Counted from the stretch's first letter, positions 28,846-43,760 are shown. The stretch is DNA of 64,000 bases from Cedecea neteri (GCF_000757825.1 NZ_CP009451.1:2356001-2420000), one strand, 5' to 3'. Translations and numbers: made by a program. The notes: generated by a model not told the origin, from the sequence alone.

Positions 28846-29480
28846 TGTCAAAACTCACATTTCCAGCCACGTCACGCAGGCTTGGCCTTTACCCGGTCGT
28901 CGACAGCGTGGCATGGATCGAACGTCTGCTAGGCGCGGGCGTCAAAACTATTCAGCTCCGTATTAAAGACAAGCATGACGAAGAAGTCGAAGCCGACGTC
29001 ATCGCAGCTATTGCGCTGGGTGAGCGCTATAACGCCCGCTTGTTCATCAACGACTACTGGCGACTGGCCATCAAACATGGCGCCTACGGCGTGCACCTCG
29101 GCCAGGAAGATATGGACGTGGCTAACCTGACGGCGATAAGCGAAGCCGGGCTTCGCCTTGGGCTTTCTACCCACGACAACATGGAAATGGATCGCGCGTT
29201 AAGCGCTAATCCGTCCTACATCGCGCTGGGCCATGTCTTTCCCACCCAAACCAAGCAGATGCCCTCTTCCCCACAGGGACTGAATAAGCTGGCAGAACAC
29301 ATTCAAACTTTGGGCGACTATTCCACCGTTGCCATCGGCGGGATAAGTATCGATCGAGTACCTGCCGTTTTAGCGACCGGGGTTGGCAGCGTTGCCGTCG
29401 TCAGCGCGATTACTCAGGCTCCGGACTGGCGTGCTGCCACGGCGAAATTACTCGAACTGGCAGGAACCGGCGATGAATGA
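28845..29480 (+). CDS. thiE: Thiamin-phosphate synthase
   Basis: It couples HMP-pyrophosphate with the thiazole phosphate to make thiamin phosphate. The 211-residue TIM barrel has [10 protein letters not shown] (substrate site near residue 35), [17 protein letters not shown] and the phosphate-binding VAIGGIS. The ATG overlaps the thiC stop, and its own stop overlaps the thiF start (ATGAATGA), so translation is probably coupled along the operon. Confidence 0.95.
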
Positions 29481-30228
29481 CGCGGATTTTATGCGCTACA
29501 GCCGCCAGCTGTTGCTGGAGGATGTGGCCATTGAAGGGCAGGAAAAACTGCTGTCCAGCACGGTGCTGGTCGTCGGCCTTGGCGGGTTAGGTTCGCCTGC
29601 TGCGCTGTATCTCGCCGCCGCGGGCGTCGGCAAACTTATCATCGCGGACGATGACACGGTGCATATCAGCAACCTCCAGCGCCAGATTTTGTTCACTTCT
29701 GAAGATATCGATCGCCCTAAATCTACCGTCGCCCACCAGCATTTGCAGCGCCTGAATCCGGGCGTAAACATTGTGCCGCTGGCAGAAAGGCTAGCGGGCT
29801 CTTCGCTGGTGAAGGCCGTAAACGAAGCCGATGTAGTGCTGGATTGCAGCGACAATATGGCAACCCGGCAGGCGGTCAACGCCGCCTGCGTGGCCGCGAA
29901 TACACCGCTGATCGCCGCCAGCGCCGTAGGTTTTGGCGGCCAGATGATGGTGCTAACCCCGCCCTGGGAACATGGCTGTTACCGCTGCGTCTGGCCTGAT
30001 GAGAGTGAACCCGAACGCAACTGCCGCACCTCTGGCGTTATCGGCCCGGTCGTGGGCGTGATGGGTACGCTTCAGGCGCTGGAAGCCATCAAATTGCTTA
30101 CCGGCATGGTGCCTGCAACCGGCTCTCTTCGCCTCTTTGACGCCCGACAGCACAGCTGGCGCACGCTGGCGATGCAAAAATCGATGACCTGCCCTGTTTG
30201 CGGAGGTCGCGATGCGCATTCAGTTTAA
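29473..30228 (+). CDS. thiF: Sulfur carrier protein ThiS adenylyltransferase
   Basis: It adenylates the C-terminal Gly of ThiS so that sulfur can be loaded, in the E1-like/MoeB fold. The 251-residue product has the nucleotide loop VGLGGLGSP (residues 34-42), the zinc cysteines 169, 172, 240 and 243, and Cys184 in ERNCRTSGV, which forms the acyl-disulfide in E. coli. The frame opens further upstream, but ATG 29473 matches E. coli (MNDRDFMRYSR) and overlaps the end of thiE. It overlaps thiS by 17 bases. Confidence 0.95.
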   Translation: MNDADFMRYSRQLLLEDVAIEGQEKLLSSTVLVVGLGGLGSPAALYLAAAGVGKLIIADDDTVHISNLQRQILFTSEDIDRPKSTVAHQHLQRLNPGVNIVPLAERLAGSSLVKAVNEADVVLDCSDNMATRQAVNAACVAANTPLIAASAVGFGGQMMVLTPPWEHGCYRCVWPDESEPERNCRTSGVIGPVVGVMGTLQALEAIKLLTGMVPATGSLRLFDARQHSWRTLAMQKSMTCPVCGGRDAHSV

Positions 30229-30412
30229 CGATGAGCCTCTGGAATGTACGGAAGGTATGACGCTCGCCACCCTGCTGGCTCAGCTTGAGCAGGGCAAAGC
30301 AGGTGCTGCGCTGGCCGTTAACCAAACCATTATCCCGCGCGAACAGTGGAGCAATTACCTGCTGCGCGAGGGCGACACTATTCTGCTGTTTCAGGCGATT
30401 GCCGGGGGCTGA
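30212..30412 (+). CDS. thiS: Thiazole sulfur carrier protein ThiS
   Basis: A 66-residue ubiquitin-like protein whose C-terminal Gly-Gly (FQAIAGG) becomes the thiocarboxylate sulfur donor for ThiG. The length equals E. coli ThiS, with the conserved INFNDEP-like start and [11 protein letters not shown] strand. It overlaps thiF and is one base from thiG, so all three partners of thiazole synthesis are made together. Confidence 0.95.
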   Translation: MRIQFNDEPLECTEGMTLATLLAQLEQGKAGAALAVNQTIIPREQWSNYLLREGDTILLFQAIAGG

Positions 30413-30413
30413 C

Positions 30414-31193
30414 ATGTTACAGATTGCCGATAAAACTTTTTCCTCACGCCTGTTCACCGGGACCGGGAAATTCTCTTCCAGCCAGGTGATGATCGACGCG
30501 ATTCGCACCTCTGGCTCACAGCTGGTCACCATGGCGATGAAGCGCGTGGACCTGCGTGGCCATAACGATGACATTCTTCTGCCGCTTAAACAGGCAGGTG
30601 TGCATCTGCTGCCAAATACTTCCGGCGCTAAGACCGCTGAAGAAGCTATTTTTGCCGCCCAGTTGGCACGTGAGGCGCTCGGCACAAACTGGGTGAAGCT
30701 GGAAATCCATCCCGACGTTCGCTATTTATTGCCGGATCCCATTGAAACGCTGAAAGCCGCAGAAGCCCTGGTGAAGCAGGGATTCGTGGTGCTGCCTTAC
30801 TGCGGTGCCGATCCGGTACTGTGCAAACGCCTGGAAGAAGCCGGCTGCGCGGCCGTGATGCCGCTCGGCGCGCCTATCGGTTCAAACCAGGGCCTGCAAA
30901 CCCGCGCCCTGCTGGAGATAATCATTGAGCAATCTCGAGTGCCGGTGGTGGTAGATGCCGGGATCGGCGCGCCAAGCCATGCAGCCGAAGCGTTGGAAAT
31001 GGGCACCTCGGCCGTGCTGGTGAATACCGCAATAGCCGTCGCCCGTGACCCGGTGCAAATGGCTCAGGCTTTCCGCCTGGCCGTCGAAGCCGGGCACCTT
31101 GCAGCGCAGTCCGGGTTAGGCTCACGCCACCAGCAGGCACAGGCTTCCAGCCCGCTAACCAGCTTCCTGCAGTTTAGCGAGGAGAATGCCTGA
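30414..31193 (+). CDS. thiG: Thiazole synthase
   Basis: It forms the thiazole ring from deoxyxylulose phosphate, dehydroglycine and ThiS-thiocarboxylate, in complex with ThiH. The 259-residue TIM barrel has FTGTGKF at residues 14-20, the Schiff-base Lys95 (VKLEIHPD) and phosphate loops [11 protein letters not shown] and [18 protein letters not shown] 30414 was chosen to match E. coli (MLRIADKTF); the frame extends upstream inside thiS. Its TGA shares one base with the thiH ATG. Confidence 0.95.
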   Translation: MLQIADKTFSSRLFTGTGKFSSSQVMIDAIRTSGSQLVTMAMKRVDLRGHNDDILLPLKQAGVHLLPNTSGAKTAEEAIFAAQLAREALGTNWVKLEIHPDVRYLLPDPIETLKAAEALVKQGFVVLPYCGADPVLCKRLEEAGCAAVMPLGAPIGSNQGLQTRALLEIIIEQSRVPVVVDAGIGAPSHAAEALEMGTSAVLVNTAIAVARDPVQMAQAFRLAVEAGHLAAQSGLGSRHQQAQASSPLTSFLQFSEENA

Positions 31194-32326
31194 TGGCAGA
31201 AACCTTTACCGACCGCTGGCGGCAGCTGGACTGGGACGATATCACTCTGAGCATTAACGCTAAGACGGCGGCAGACGTCGAACGAGCGATTAACTCACCT
31301 CGCCTGACACGAGAAGGTTTGATGGCTTTGCTCTCGCCCGCCGCCGGCCTTTATCTGGAGTCTCTGGCTCAGCGAGCGCAGCAGCTTACGCGCCAGCGTT
31401 TCGGCAACACCGTGAGCTTTTACGTGCCGCTTTATCTCTCCAACCTGTGCGCCAACGACTGCACTTACTGCGGCTTTTCCATGAGCAACAAGTTGAAACG
31501 CAAAACGCTGGATGAAGCAGAGATTGAGCGTGAATGCGCGGCTATCCGGGCGCTAGGCTTTGAACACCTTTTGCTGGTCACCGGCGAACATCAGACCAAA
31601 GTCGGCATGGACTATTTCCGCCAGCATCTGCCGGCCATCCGCCGTCGCTTTAGCTCGCTGCAGATGGAAGTTCAGCCGCTGGACGAGCATGAGTATGCGG
31701 AGCTAAAAACGCTCGGACTCGACGGCGTGATGGTTTATCAGGAAACCTATCATCCGGCGACCTACGCGGAGCATCATCTGAAAGGCAACAAACAGGACTT
31801 TTTCTGGCGGCTGGAAACACCCGACAGGCTTGGGCGCGCAGGCATAGATAAAATTGGGCTGGGCGCGCTGATTGGCCTGTCGAACAGCTGGCGCACCGAC
31901 TGCTTCATGGTGGCTGAACACCTGCTTTGGCTACAGCAGCACTACTGGCAAAGTCGCTATTCCATCTCCTTCCCTCGCCTGCGTCCGTGCACCGGCGGCG
32001 TGGAACCCGCCTCTATCATGACCGAACAGCAGCTGGTGCAGGTAATCTGCGCGTTTCGTCTGCTTGCGCCGGACGTGGAACTGTCGCTTTCAACTCGAGA
32101 ATCGCCGTGGTTCCGCGACCACGTGATCCCACTGGCGATTAATAACGTCAGCGCATTTTCAAAAACTCAGCCGGGCGGCTATGCCGATAATCACCCCGAA
32201 CTGGAACAGTTTGCGCCGCACGATGGCAGAACACCGCAGGAAGTTGCCGCCGTGCTTCGCAACTCGGGTTTACAGCCGGTCTGGAAGGACTGGGATCACT
32301 TTTTGGGAAGGAGTGCGCGAACCTGA
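31193..32326 (+). CDS. thiH: 2-iminoacetate synthase (tyrosine lyase) ThiH
   Basis: A radical-SAM enzyme that splits tyrosine to p-cresol and dehydroglycine for ThiG. The 377 residues (same as E. coli) carry the cluster motif CANDCTYC (Cys86, 90, 93), the VTGEHQTKVG loop and the C-terminal iron-sulfur/SAM fold. It is the last gene of the thi operon. E. coli yjaZ (htrC), normally between rpoC and thiH, is absent; an accessory block takes its place. Confidence 0.96.
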   Translation: MAETFTDRWRQLDWDDITLSINAKTAADVERAINSPRLTREGLMALLSPAAGLYLESLAQRAQQLTRQRFGNTVSFYVPLYLSNLCANDCTYCGFSMSNKLKRKTLDEAEIERECAAIRALGFEHLLLVTGEHQTKVGMDYFRQHLPAIRRRFSSLQMEVQPLDEHEYAELKTLGLDGVMVYQETYHPATYAEHHLKGNKQDFFWRLETPDRLGRAGIDKIGLGALIGLSNSWRTDCFMVAEHLLWLQQHYWQSRYSISFPRLRPCTGGVEPASIMTEQQLVQVICAFRLLAPDVELSLSTRESPWFRDHVIPLAINNVSAFSKTQPGGYADNHPELEQFAPHDGRTPQEVAAVLRNSGLQPVWKDWDHFLGRSART

Positions 32327-32419
32327 TGTAACACGCCGCAAGGAAAACGATAACTTACGCTATTCACCGTAAAAACGCCGCCAGGGCATTGTTGTTGCCC
32401 CGACGATGAAAGAGTGTCC

Positions 32420-32447
32420 CTCCGGTCAGCAAGATACCTGACCGGAG
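32420..32447. terminator. Perfect inverted repeat after thiH, possible terminator or RNA-end hairpin
   Basis: CTCCGGTCAG (32420-32429) pairs fully with CTGACCGGAG (32438-32447) around an 8-base loop. No T tract follows on the plus strand, so it is not a classical Rho-independent terminator; it may protect the 3' end of the thi transcript. Another small stem (GGGCA...TGCCC) lies just before it, at about 32376-32400. Confidence 0.4.
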
Positions 32448-32519
32448 CGGCAACAGACATCTCTTCATACCCCTCCGCCTTCACAATTCTTGTCTTGATT
32501 CTTCGAGAAAAAGCAAAAA

Positions 32520-32533
32520 TGTAACCGGTTTCA
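32520..32533. promoter_or_regulatory. Candidate LacI/GalR-family operator before the PTS pair
   Basis: TGTAACCGGTTTCA has the AACCGGTT palindrome typical of LacI/GalR-type sugar repressors. It lies about 110 bases upstream of the IIB gene. No such regulator gene is in the window. Assignment is by resemblance only. Confidence 0.45.
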
Positions 32534-32551
32534 GTTTTCTGCGATTTCTTT

Positions 32552-32567
32552 TGTGATACCTGACACA
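32552..32567. promoter_or_regulatory. Candidate CRP-cAMP site before the PTS pair
   Basis: TGTGA-N6-ACACA is close to the CRP consensus TGTGA-N6-TCACA. It lies about 80 bases before the IIB start codon, a usual place for carbon-catabolite control of a sugar PTS. Confidence 0.45.
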
Positions 32568-32645
32568 CAATCGGGTTAAAGCGGTTGTTGCCGCCCCTCC
32601 TGACGGATAAATATCTCTGTATCCTTCGGACATTGAGAGCGAACT

Positions 32646-32951
32646 ATGAAAAATATCGTGTTGTGTTGTGCTGCCGGTATGTCGACCAGCATCCTGGTTC
32701 AACGTATGGTTGATGCCGCACAAAAGAAAGGCATCGAGGTCTCAATCAAGGCTGTGCCTGTTGCAGAGTTTAAAGAGAATATCGAACGCGCCGACATCGT
32801 TCTGCTCGGTCCGCAGGTGAAATACGAGCAGGCCAAACTTCAGGCCCTTGCCGATCCTCTGGGTAAAAAAGTCGTCGTTATCGACATGATGGATTACGGC
32901 CTGATGAAAGGCGACGTGGTGCTTGATAAAGCCCTGAAAATGATGGAGTAA
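32646..32951 (+). CDS. PTS lactose/cellobiose-family EIIB component
   Basis: A 101-residue cytosolic phosphocarrier of the Lac/Chb class. The phosphocysteine loop is CCAAGMSTS with Cys8 in the position of ChbB Cys10; a second Cys (Cys7) precedes it. VLLGPQVKYE and the closing IDMMDYGLMKGD are family hallmarks. It would pass phosphate from EIIA to a sugar on EIIC. The IIA gene follows after 3 bases, but no IIC, no glycosidase and no regulator are present here. Substrate unknown; cellobiose, chitobiose or a related beta-glucoside is the family range. The block is absent from this place in E. coli. Confidence 0.9.
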   Translation: MKNIVLCCAAGMSTSILVQRMVDAAQKKGIEVSIKAVPVAEFKENIERADIVLLGPQVKYEQAKLQALADPLGKKVVVIDMMDYGLMKGDVVLDKALKMME

Positions 32952-32954
32952 GAT

Positions 32955-33272
32955 GTGGAAGATTTAGAATCGATTATTATGGAACTGCTGGTCAATGCCG
33001 GCAGCGCACGTAGCCAGGCCCTGACTGCTTTGCAGCTGGCACGTAAAGGTGACTTTGAGGCTGCCGAGAAGGCAATGGAAGAATCACACGAATTCGTTAA
33101 ACACGCACATAAAATCCAGACCCAGCTGATTGGCCTGGATGAAGGCTCCGGCAAGCTGCCGGTCAACCTGATTACCGTACACTCTCAGGATCACCTGATG
33201 AACGCGATGGTTATTCAGGATCTGGCGACCGATATGATTGAGCTTTACCGCCGCCTGCCGTTGGTGAAATAG
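32955..33272 (+). CDS. PTS lactose/cellobiose-family EIIA component
   Basis: A 105-residue helical protein that accepts phosphate from HPr and gives it to EIIB. It resembles ChbA throughout. The ITVHSQDHLM motif holds the active His76 (and His80), and the N-terminal MEDLESIIMELLVNAGSARS helix forms the trimer in this family. It starts with GTG three bases after the IIB stop, so the pair is one transcript. A GC-rich hairpin follows it. The membrane partner must be encoded elsewhere or lost. Confidence 0.9.
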   Translation: MEDLESIIMELLVNAGSARSQALTALQLARKGDFEAAEKAMEESHEFVKHAHKIQTQLIGLDEGSGKLPVNLITVHSQDHLMNAMVIQDLATDMIELYRRLPLVK

Positions 33273-33284
33273 TCGCTTTTAATG

Positions 33285-33307
33285 ACAGGCGCCTCCGGGG
33301 CGCCTGT
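33285..33307. terminator. Hairpin between the PTS pair and dcuB
   Basis: ACAGGCGCC (33285-33293) pairs with GGCGCCTGT (33299-33307) between two convergent genes, with short T-rich flanks on both sides. It may stop transcription from either direction. Confidence 0.6.
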
Positions 33308-33313
33308 TGTCTG

Positions 33314-34654
33314 TTATAAAAAACCGTATAACCCGGCAAGTATCCAGCCAAAAACACACGAAATACTCACGCCGATTAATCCAGGCAGAATAAAACTATG
33401 GTTTATTACAAAACGACCGATGTGCGTGGTGCCTGACCGATCAAATTGAATAGCCGCGAGGTCACTTGGGTAAGTTGGCAGAATATAGTAGCCGTAACAC
33501 GCCGGAGCAGAGGCAATGATATACGCAGGGTCGACGCCGATCGCCAGAGCAACGGGGACTATCGCCGCCAGCGCCGCGGCCTGAGAATTGACAAACTTAG
33601 AAACCAGCAGCAGAACGATAGCATATGCCCATGGGTACTCTTTCACCATCTCCCCTAGTACGCTTTTAATCTCCGACATGTGTGCACCAAACATGGTTTC
33701 CGCCATCCATGCAATGCCATAGACCGCGACAATGGCTATCATCCCGGAGCGAAATACCTCATTTTTGGAGATTGAAGCAGGATTCGTTTTGGTGATGATG
33801 ATGATCAGTGCGCCCGAAAGCAGCATAAACATCTGAATAACCAGCACCATCGAGAGTGGTTTACCCTCAAACATCGGTCGGAGCTCTGAAAAAGCGCCTA
33901 ACAGAGCAACCACCGCGATAGATGCAAGAAAAATCCACATCGCAATCCAGTTGGCCATTGGCAACTTTTTATGCAGTAAAGTCGCCGTGTCGCCGTAAAC
34001 ATAGTGATGGTTTTCTGGAACAGAGATAAAGGCCTGGAATGTCTCGTCTTTATCTAAATCCTTACCGCGAAACCAGCTGAAAATGCCGATGGCCAGAATG
34101 CCCAATAGTGTTGACGGAATAGTAATGGCAAGAAGGTCAAGGAACTCCAGATGCCTGCCGTTAAACGTAACGTTGCCAAGCATGGCGACCAGCGATACAA
34201 CCGCGACGGAGACCGGGCTGGCAATAATCCCCATCTGGGCACCGATAGAGCTTGCCGCCATAGGTCTCTCAGGTCGGATATTATTCTTAATGGCGACATC
34301 ATAAATAATCGGCAGAATTGTGTAGACCACGTGTCCAGTGCCACAAAGTATCGTCAAGATGCAGGTAACAAAGGGGGCGACGATGGAAACATACTTCGGA
34401 TTGCGTCGCAGCAACTTTTCGGCAATCTGCAGCATCACATCTAAACCACCGGAAGCTTGCAGCGTTGACGAGGCGGCAACCACGGCAATAATGACAAGCA
34501 TTACATCAATGGGAGGTTTTCCCGGTTTAAGGTGAAAAACAAACACCAGGATAACCAGACCAATTCCCCCTAGCAACCCCAGTGCAATACCACCTTTTTT
34601 AGCGCCGTAGAACAGGCAAATTAAAATAATAATAAGTTGTAGAGCAAATTCCAT
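33314..34654 (-). CDS. dcuB: Anaerobic C4-dicarboxylate antiporter DcuB
   Basis: An inner-membrane carrier that exchanges external fumarate, malate or aspartate for succinate during fumarate respiration. The 446 residues equal E. coli DcuB in length and match it along the whole chain: an [16 protein letters not shown] helix near the start, [22 protein letters not shown], and [15 protein letters not shown]. In E. coli dcuB is next to fumB and the dcuSR sensor genes, far from here. Here it stands alone between rpoC and the PTS pair, with a perfect FNR box 240 bases upstream. Product call firm; the relocation is either transfer or rearrangement. Confidence 0.95.
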   Translation of the reverse strand: MEFALQLIIILICLFYGAKKGGIALGLLGGIGLVILVFVFHLKPGKPPIDVMLVIIAVVAASSTLQASGGLDVMLQIAEKLLRRNPKYVSIVAPFVTCILTILCGTGHVVYTILPIIYDVAIKNNIRPERPMAASSIGAQMGIIASPVSVAVVSLVAMLGNVTFNGRHLEFLDLLAITIPSTLLGILAIGIFSWFRGKDLDKDETFQAFISVPENHHYVYGDTATLLHKKLPMANWIAMWIFLASIAVVALLGAFSELRPMFEGKPLSMVLVIQMFMLLSGALIIIITKTNPASISKNEVFRSGMIAIVAVYGIAWMAETMFGAHMSEIKSVLGEMVKEYPWAYAIVLLLVSKFVNSQAAALAAIVPVALAIGVDPAYIIASAPACYGYYILPTYPSDLAAIQFDRSGTTHIGRFVINHSFILPGLIGVSISCVFGWILAGLYGFL

Positions 34655-34892
34655 GTAACCCCCAGAAGCTATCCGTTAAATAAGATCCATATCCGCATAA
34701 GTAACTTTATTGCCACCATGGCCGCCCGTTTTACAGGCAAAACAATCCCCTCGGCGATAATGACCCGAAATGTGATATGCCCACTTATCAATCAATAAGT
34801 TAGATTTTTGACTATATCGATTTTGGATTGTTTATTTTTTGATACATGTAGAAATTTCATTCATCCCTAACGGCAGGAAAAAGGAAAAATGG

Positions 34893-34906
34893 TTGATGGG
34901 AATCAA
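34893..34906. promoter_or_regulatory. FNR box upstream of dcuB
   Basis: TTGATGGGAATCAA is a perfect match to the FNR consensus TTGAT-N4-ATCAA, fitting the oxygen-controlled expression known for dcuB. It lies in the 455-base gap between dcuB and rpoC (34655-35109). A partial second site (TTGATTGATAA on the minus strand, about 34786-34800) lies closer to the gene. I could not place the -10 with confidence, and saw no gene in the gap. Confidence 0.75.
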
Positions 34907-35063
34907 AGGTTAATTAATTGATGAGCAATGTGGAATATAATGTTAATGGCATGAGTTATGATTTGGAATAAATGTCATAAGCTGGTGTTAACAACGTTGA
35001 AGGCGATTAATTCCAGGTTATTCAGTCGCCATGGTACAGAGCAAAAGACCTGTTTCAGGCATA

Positions 35064-35090
35064 AAAAAACCCGCCGAAGCGGGTTTTTTA
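35064..35090 (-). terminator. rplKAJL-rpoBC terminator
   Basis: ACCCGC CGAA GCGGGT (35069-35084) is a short GC-rich stem with a GNRA-type loop, and is flanked by runs of A and T on both sides. It lies about 25 bases after the rpoC stop. Confidence 0.88.
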
Positions 35091-35109
35091 TTTCAGGCGT
35101 ATCGAGCGA

Positions 35110-39330
<4,221 letters not shown>

Positions 39331-39405
39331 GGATTTGCTCCCGTCGGAGTTAGCACTCTGTGATGCCCGACGTTAGCCGGGCACCCTGGACCTTTTGAGC
39401 AACGA

Positions 39406-42400
39406 TTACTCGTCTTCCAGCTCGATGTTGATACCCAGCGAACGGATCTCTTTCAACAGTACGTTGAAGGATTCCGGCATGCCCGGTTCCATCTGATGGT
39501 TGCCATCCACGATGTTCTTATACATCTTGGTACGGCCATTCACGTCATCAGACTTAACGGTCAGCATTTCCTGCAGGGTATAGGCAGCGCCATATGCTTC
39601 CAGCGCCCACACTTCCATCTCACCGAAGCGCTGACCACCGAACTGAGCCTTACCACCCAGCGGCTGCTGAGTAACCAGGCTGTAAGAACCGGTAGAACGC
39701 GCGTGCATCTTGTCATCAACCAGGTGGTTCAGTTTCAGCATGTACATGTAACCTACGGTTACCTGACGCTCAAACTGCTCACCGGTGCGGCCGTCGAACA
39801 GGGTAATCTGGCCAGAAGATGGCAGACCGCCCAGTTGCAGCAGCTCTTTGATTTCCGACTCTTTTGCACCGTCGAATACCGGAGTAGCAATCGGCATACC
39901 TTTTTTCAGGTTTTCAGCCAGGCGCAGAACTTCATCGTCGGTGAAGGTGTTCAGATCTACCTTCTGACGAACGTCTGTACCCAGGTCATACGCTTTCTGG
40001 ATGAATTCGCGCAGTTTGGCGACTTCCTGCTGCTGTTTCAGCATGGCGTTGATCTTCTCGCCGATACCTTTCGCAGCCATACCCAGGTGGGTTTCCAGAA
40101 TCTGACCGATGTTCATACGAGATGGTACGCCCAGCGGGTTCAGTACGATGTCTACCGGCGTGCCGTTTTCATCGTATGGCATATCTTCGATCGGGTTGAT
40201 CTTGGAGATAACACCTTTGTTCCCGTGACGACCTGCCATCTTGTCACCAGGCTGGATCTGACGTTTAACGGCCAGATACACTTTCACGATTTTCAGCACG
40301 CCAGGTGCCAGGTCATCGCCCTGAGTGATTTTGCGGCGCTTAGCTTCGAGTTTCTTCTCAAACTCGTGCTTCAGCTCGTCGTACTGCTCTGCCAGCTGCT
40401 CCAGCTGGTTTTGCTTATCTTCGTCGGTCAGACCCAGTTCCAGCCAGCGGTCACGCGGCAGTTTGTCGAGCTTCTCAGCTTCAACGCCACCGGAAACCAG
40501 TACGGCATAGATACGGCTGAACAGACCGGCTTCGAAGATCTGCAGTTCTTCGGACAGGTCTTTCTTAGCCTGCTTCAGCTGCATCTCTTCGATTTCCAGC
40601 GCACGTTTGTCTTTTTCCACGCCATCGCGGGTGAAGACCTGAACGTCGATTACGGTACCGGAAACGCCGTTTGGTACGCGCAGGGAAGAGTCTTTAACGT
40701 CAGACGCTTTCTCACCGAAGATTGCACGCAGCAGTTTCTCTTCTGGCGTCAGCTGGGTTTCACCTTTCGGCGTAACCTTACCAACCAGAATATCACCGCC
40801 GGTCACTTCAGCACCGATATACACGATACCGGACTCATCCAGCTTGGAGAGCGCAGCTTCACCCACGTTAGGGATGTCAGCGGTGATCTCTTCTGGCCCC
40901 AGTTTGGTGTCACGAGACACACAAGCCAGTTCCTGAATGTGGATAGTGGTGAAACGATCTTCCTGAACAACACGCTCGGATACGAGGATGGAGTCTTCGA
41001 AGTTGTAACCGTTCCACGGCATGAACGCTACGCGCATGTTCTGGCCAAGTGCCAGTTCACCGAGATCGGTAGACGGGCCGTCTGCCAGCACGTCGCCGCG
41101 TTCGATTGGCTCACCCAGGGACACGCAAGGCATCTGGTTGATGCAGGTGTTCTGGTTAGAACGGGTGTACTTAGTCAGGTTGTAGATGTCGATACCTGCT
41201 TCGCCCGGATACATCTCGTCTTCGTTAACTTTGATAACGATACGGGAGGCATCAACGTACTGAACGGTACCGCCACGTTTGGCAACGGCGGTAACGCCGG
41301 AGTCAACGGCTACAGCACGTTCCATACCGGTACCAACCAGCGGCTTATCAGCGCGCAGAGTCGGAACCGCCTGACGTTGCATGTTCGCACCCATCAATGC
41401 ACGGTTGGCGTCATCGTGTTCCAGGAACGGGATCAGGGACGCACCGACGGAAACCACCTGCTGGGTGGAAACGTCCATGTAGTCAACCTGGTCGTTACTG
41501 AACAAGCTGGATTCGCCTTTGCTACGGCAGGTTACCAGGTCGTCTACAAAACGGCCTTCTTCGTTCAGGTTGGTGTTCGCCTGAGCGATGACGTAGTTAC
41601 CTTCTTCAATAGCAGACAGGTAATGGATTTCGTCGGTCACAACGCCGTCAACAACGCGACGATACGGAGTCTCAAGGAAGCCGTATTCGTTAGTCTGTGC
41701 GTACACGGACAGGGAGTTGATCAGGCCGATGTTTGGACCTTCTGGGGTTTCGATTGGACACACACGACCGTAGTGGGTTGGGTGTACGTCACGTACTTCG
41801 AAGCCCGCGCGCTCACGGGTCAGACCGCCTGGGCCCAACGCGGAGATACGACGTTTGTGCGTGATCTCGGACAGCGGGTTGTTCTGGTCCATGAACTGAG
41901 ACAGCTGGCTGGAACCAAAGAACTCTTTCACTGCGGCAGAGATAGGCTTGGCGTTGATCATATCCTGAGGCATCAGGGTATCCAGATCGCCCAGGGACAG
42001 ACGCTCTTTCACCGCACGCTCAACACGTACCAGGCCAACGCGGAACTGGTTTTCCGCCATTTCGCCTACGGAACGGATACGACGGTTGCCGAGGTGGTCG
42101 ATATCATCCACTTCGCCCTGACCGTTACGAATACCGATCAGCTTGCGCATAACTTCGATGATGTCATCTTTGCTCAGGATACCGGAGCCTTCGATTTCAT
42201 CACGCAGCAGAGAACGGTTGAACTTCATACGACCAACCGCAGACAAGTCATAGCGGTCTTCGGAGAAGAACAGGTTCTCGAACAGGCTTTCCGCTGCTTC
42301 ACGCGTTGGTGGCTCACCAGGACGCATCATACGGTAGATTTCAACCAGCGCGCTCAGGCGGTCATTGGTTGGATCGACGCGTACGGTCTCGGAGATGTAT

Positions 42401-43434
42401 GCACCATGATCAAGATCGTTGGTGAACAGCGTTTCAATGCGCTTGTGGCCTGACTGGCTCAGTTTGGCCAGCAGATCCAAAGACAGTTCCATGTTCGCCG
42501 GGCAAATCAGTTCGCCGGTAGAAGCATCAACGTAGTCTTTAGCCGCAACTTTACCGGCGATGTACTCAACAGGAACTTCGATATGTTTGATATCGTCTTT
42601 TTCCAGTTGGCGAATATGGCGCGCGGTGATACGGCGGCCTTTTTCAACGTACACTTTGCCGTCAGCTTCGATGTCGAAGGAAGCGGTTTCGCCACGAAGG
42701 CGTTCCGGTACCAGCTCCATCTGCAGCTTGTTGTCACGGATTTCGAAATTAACTTTCTCAAAGAACAGGTCAAGGATCTGCTCAGTGGTGTAGTTCAGTG
42801 CGCGCAGGATGATGGTCGCAGGCAGTTTGCGGCGACGGTCAATACGCACGAACAGGTTATCTTTCGGGTCGAATTCGAAGTCCAGCCAGGAACCACGGTA
42901 AGGAATGATACGTGCGTTATACAGTACCTTCCCTGAAGAGTGGGTCTTACCTTTGTCACTGTCGAAGAACACGCCCGGGCTACGGTGAAGCTGAGAAACG
43001 ATTACGCGCTCAGTACCGTTGATAACGAAGGTCCCGTTGTCGGTCATGAGCGGAATTTCGCCCATGTACACTTCTTGTTCTTTGATGTCTTTAACGGTGC
43101 CTTCCGGCGCTTCGCGCTCGTAGATCACCAGACGCAGTTTTACACGCAGCGGAGCAGAATACGTCACGCCACGGATTTGACATTCTTTAACGTCAAATAC
43201 AGGTTCGCCCAGGCGATAGCTCACATACTGCAGCTCGGAATTGCCGCTGTAGCTTGCAATCGGGAATACGGAGCGGAAAGCCGCTTCCAGACCGTACTGA
43301 CCTTCGGGATCTTGCTCGATGAACTTCTGGAACGAGTCAAGCTGGATAGAAAGGAGATAAGGAATGTCCAGTACTTGTGGACGCTTTCCAAAATCCTTAC
43401 GAATACGTTTTTTCTCGGTATAGGAGTAAACCAT
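39406..43434 (-). CDS. rpoB: RNA polymerase subunit beta
   Basis: The second large subunit of RNA polymerase and the target of rifampicin; 1,342 residues as in E. coli. The rifampicin-binding clusters read [28 protein letters not shown] (about residues 507-535), with wild-type residues at the usual resistance positions (Asp516, His526, Ser531 equivalents). The C-terminal HAMRSTGS-type region appears as [42 protein letters not shown] 985-codon open frame on the opposite strand is a codon-bias shadow. It is preceded by the rplL-rpoB attenuator. Confidence 0.99.
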   Translation of the reverse strand: MVYSYTEKKRIRKDFGKRPQVLDIPYLLSIQLDSFQKFIEQDPEGQYGLEAAFRSVFPIASYSGNSELQYVSYRLGEPVFDVKECQIRGVTYSAPLRVKLRLVIYEREAPEGTVKDIKEQEVYMGEIPLMTDNGTFVINGTERVIVSQLHRSPGVFFDSDKGKTHSSGKVLYNARIIPYRGSWLDFEFDPKDNLFVRIDRRRKLPATIILRALNYTTEQILDLFFEKVNFEIRDNKLQMELVPERLRGETASFDIEADGKVYVEKGRRITARHIRQLEKDDIKHIEVPVEYIAGKVAAKDYVDASTGELICPANMELSLDLLAKLSQSGHKRIETLFTNDLDHGAYISETVRVDPTNDRLSALVEIYRMMRPGEPPTREAAESLFENLFFSEDRYDLSAVGRMKFNRSLLRDEIEGSGILSKDDIIEVMRKLIGIRNGQGEVDDIDHLGNRRIRSVGEMAENQFRVGLVRVERAVKERLSLGDLDTLMPQDMINAKPISAAVKEFFGSSQLSQFMDQNNPLSEITHKRRISALGPGGLTRERAGFEVRDVHPTHYGRVCPIETPEGPNIGLINSLSVYAQTNEYGFLETPYRRVVDGVVTDEIHYLSAIEEGNYVIAQANTNLNEEGRFVDDLVTCRSKGESSLFSNDQVDYMDVSTQQVVSVGASLIPFLEHDDANRALMGANMQRQAVPTLRADKPLVGTGMERAVAVDSGVTAVAKRGGTVQYVDASRIVIKVNEDEMYPGEAGIDIYNLTKYTRSNQNTCINQMPCVSLGEPIERGDVLADGPSTDLGELALGQNMRVAFMPWNGYNFEDSILVSERVVQEDRFTTIHIQELACVSRDTKLGPEEITADIPNVGEAALSKLDESGIVYIGAEVTGGDILVGKVTPKGETQLTPEEKLLRAIFGEKASDVKDSSLRVPNGVSGTVIDVQVFTRDGVEKDKRALEIEEMQLKQAKKDLSEELQIFEAGLFSRIYAVLVSGGVEAEKLDKLPRDRWLELGLTDEDKQNQLEQLAEQYDELKHEFEKKLEAKRRKITQGDDLAPGVLKIVKVYLAVKRQIQPGDKMAGRHGNKGVISKINPIEDMPYDENGTPVDIVLNPLGVPSRMNIGQILETHLGMAAKGIGEKINAMLKQQQEVAKLREFIQKAYDLGTDVRQKVDLNTFTDDEVLRLAENLKKGMPIATPVFDGAKESEIKELLQLGGLPSSGQITLFDGRTGEQFERQVTVGYMYMLKLNHLVDDKMHARSTGSYSLVTQQPLGGKAQFGGQRFGEMEVWALEAYGAAYTLQEMLTVKSDDVNGRTKMYKNIVDGNHQMEPGMPESFNVLLKEIRSLGINIELEDE

Positions 43435-43690
43435 TAGGGTTCCTCAGCTCGCTGACAAGTCGACCCATCTGCCCGTCGAAAGGGGCAGTTTATGCAACAC
43501 TATTTTGTGGATCGGAAAGTGGAACACTTCCCGCAATACTTGTTTCTATCACTCTTAAACCATTTCGTTACGCTTTGCCCCGGAACTCCCGGCGCGAAAA
43601 GACGCAATATATTAAGGCGTCGATAGGAACAAACATTGGGAGGTAATCAGCAGTCAAACAGCGTGAAACGCTGCTGATACCCTACAGCGC

Positions 43691-43721
43691 AAAAAGGCTG
43701 GTGACTAAAAAGTCACCAGCC
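43691..43721 (-). terminator. rplL-rpoB attenuator (partial terminator)
   Basis: GGCTGGTGACT (43696-43706) pairs with AGTCACCAGCC (43711-43721). On the minus strand a T run follows. It lies 40 bases after rplL, where E. coli has an attenuator that lets about one in five transcripts into rpoBC. The rest of the 325-base gap (43435-43690) shows no gene; E. coli has an RNase III site there. Confidence 0.8.
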
Positions 43722-43760
43722 ATCAGCCTAATTTCTCAGGCTGCAACCAGAAGGGTTGGC

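Noticed and set aside
39496..42453. A 985-codon open frame on the plus strand opposite rpoB, and several 100-580 codon frames opposite metH, rpoC, tuf and hemE
   Set aside because: They mirror highly expressed genes with strong codon bias, which removes stop codons from the antisense frame. They show no family motifs, no ribosome-binding sites and odd residue make-up.
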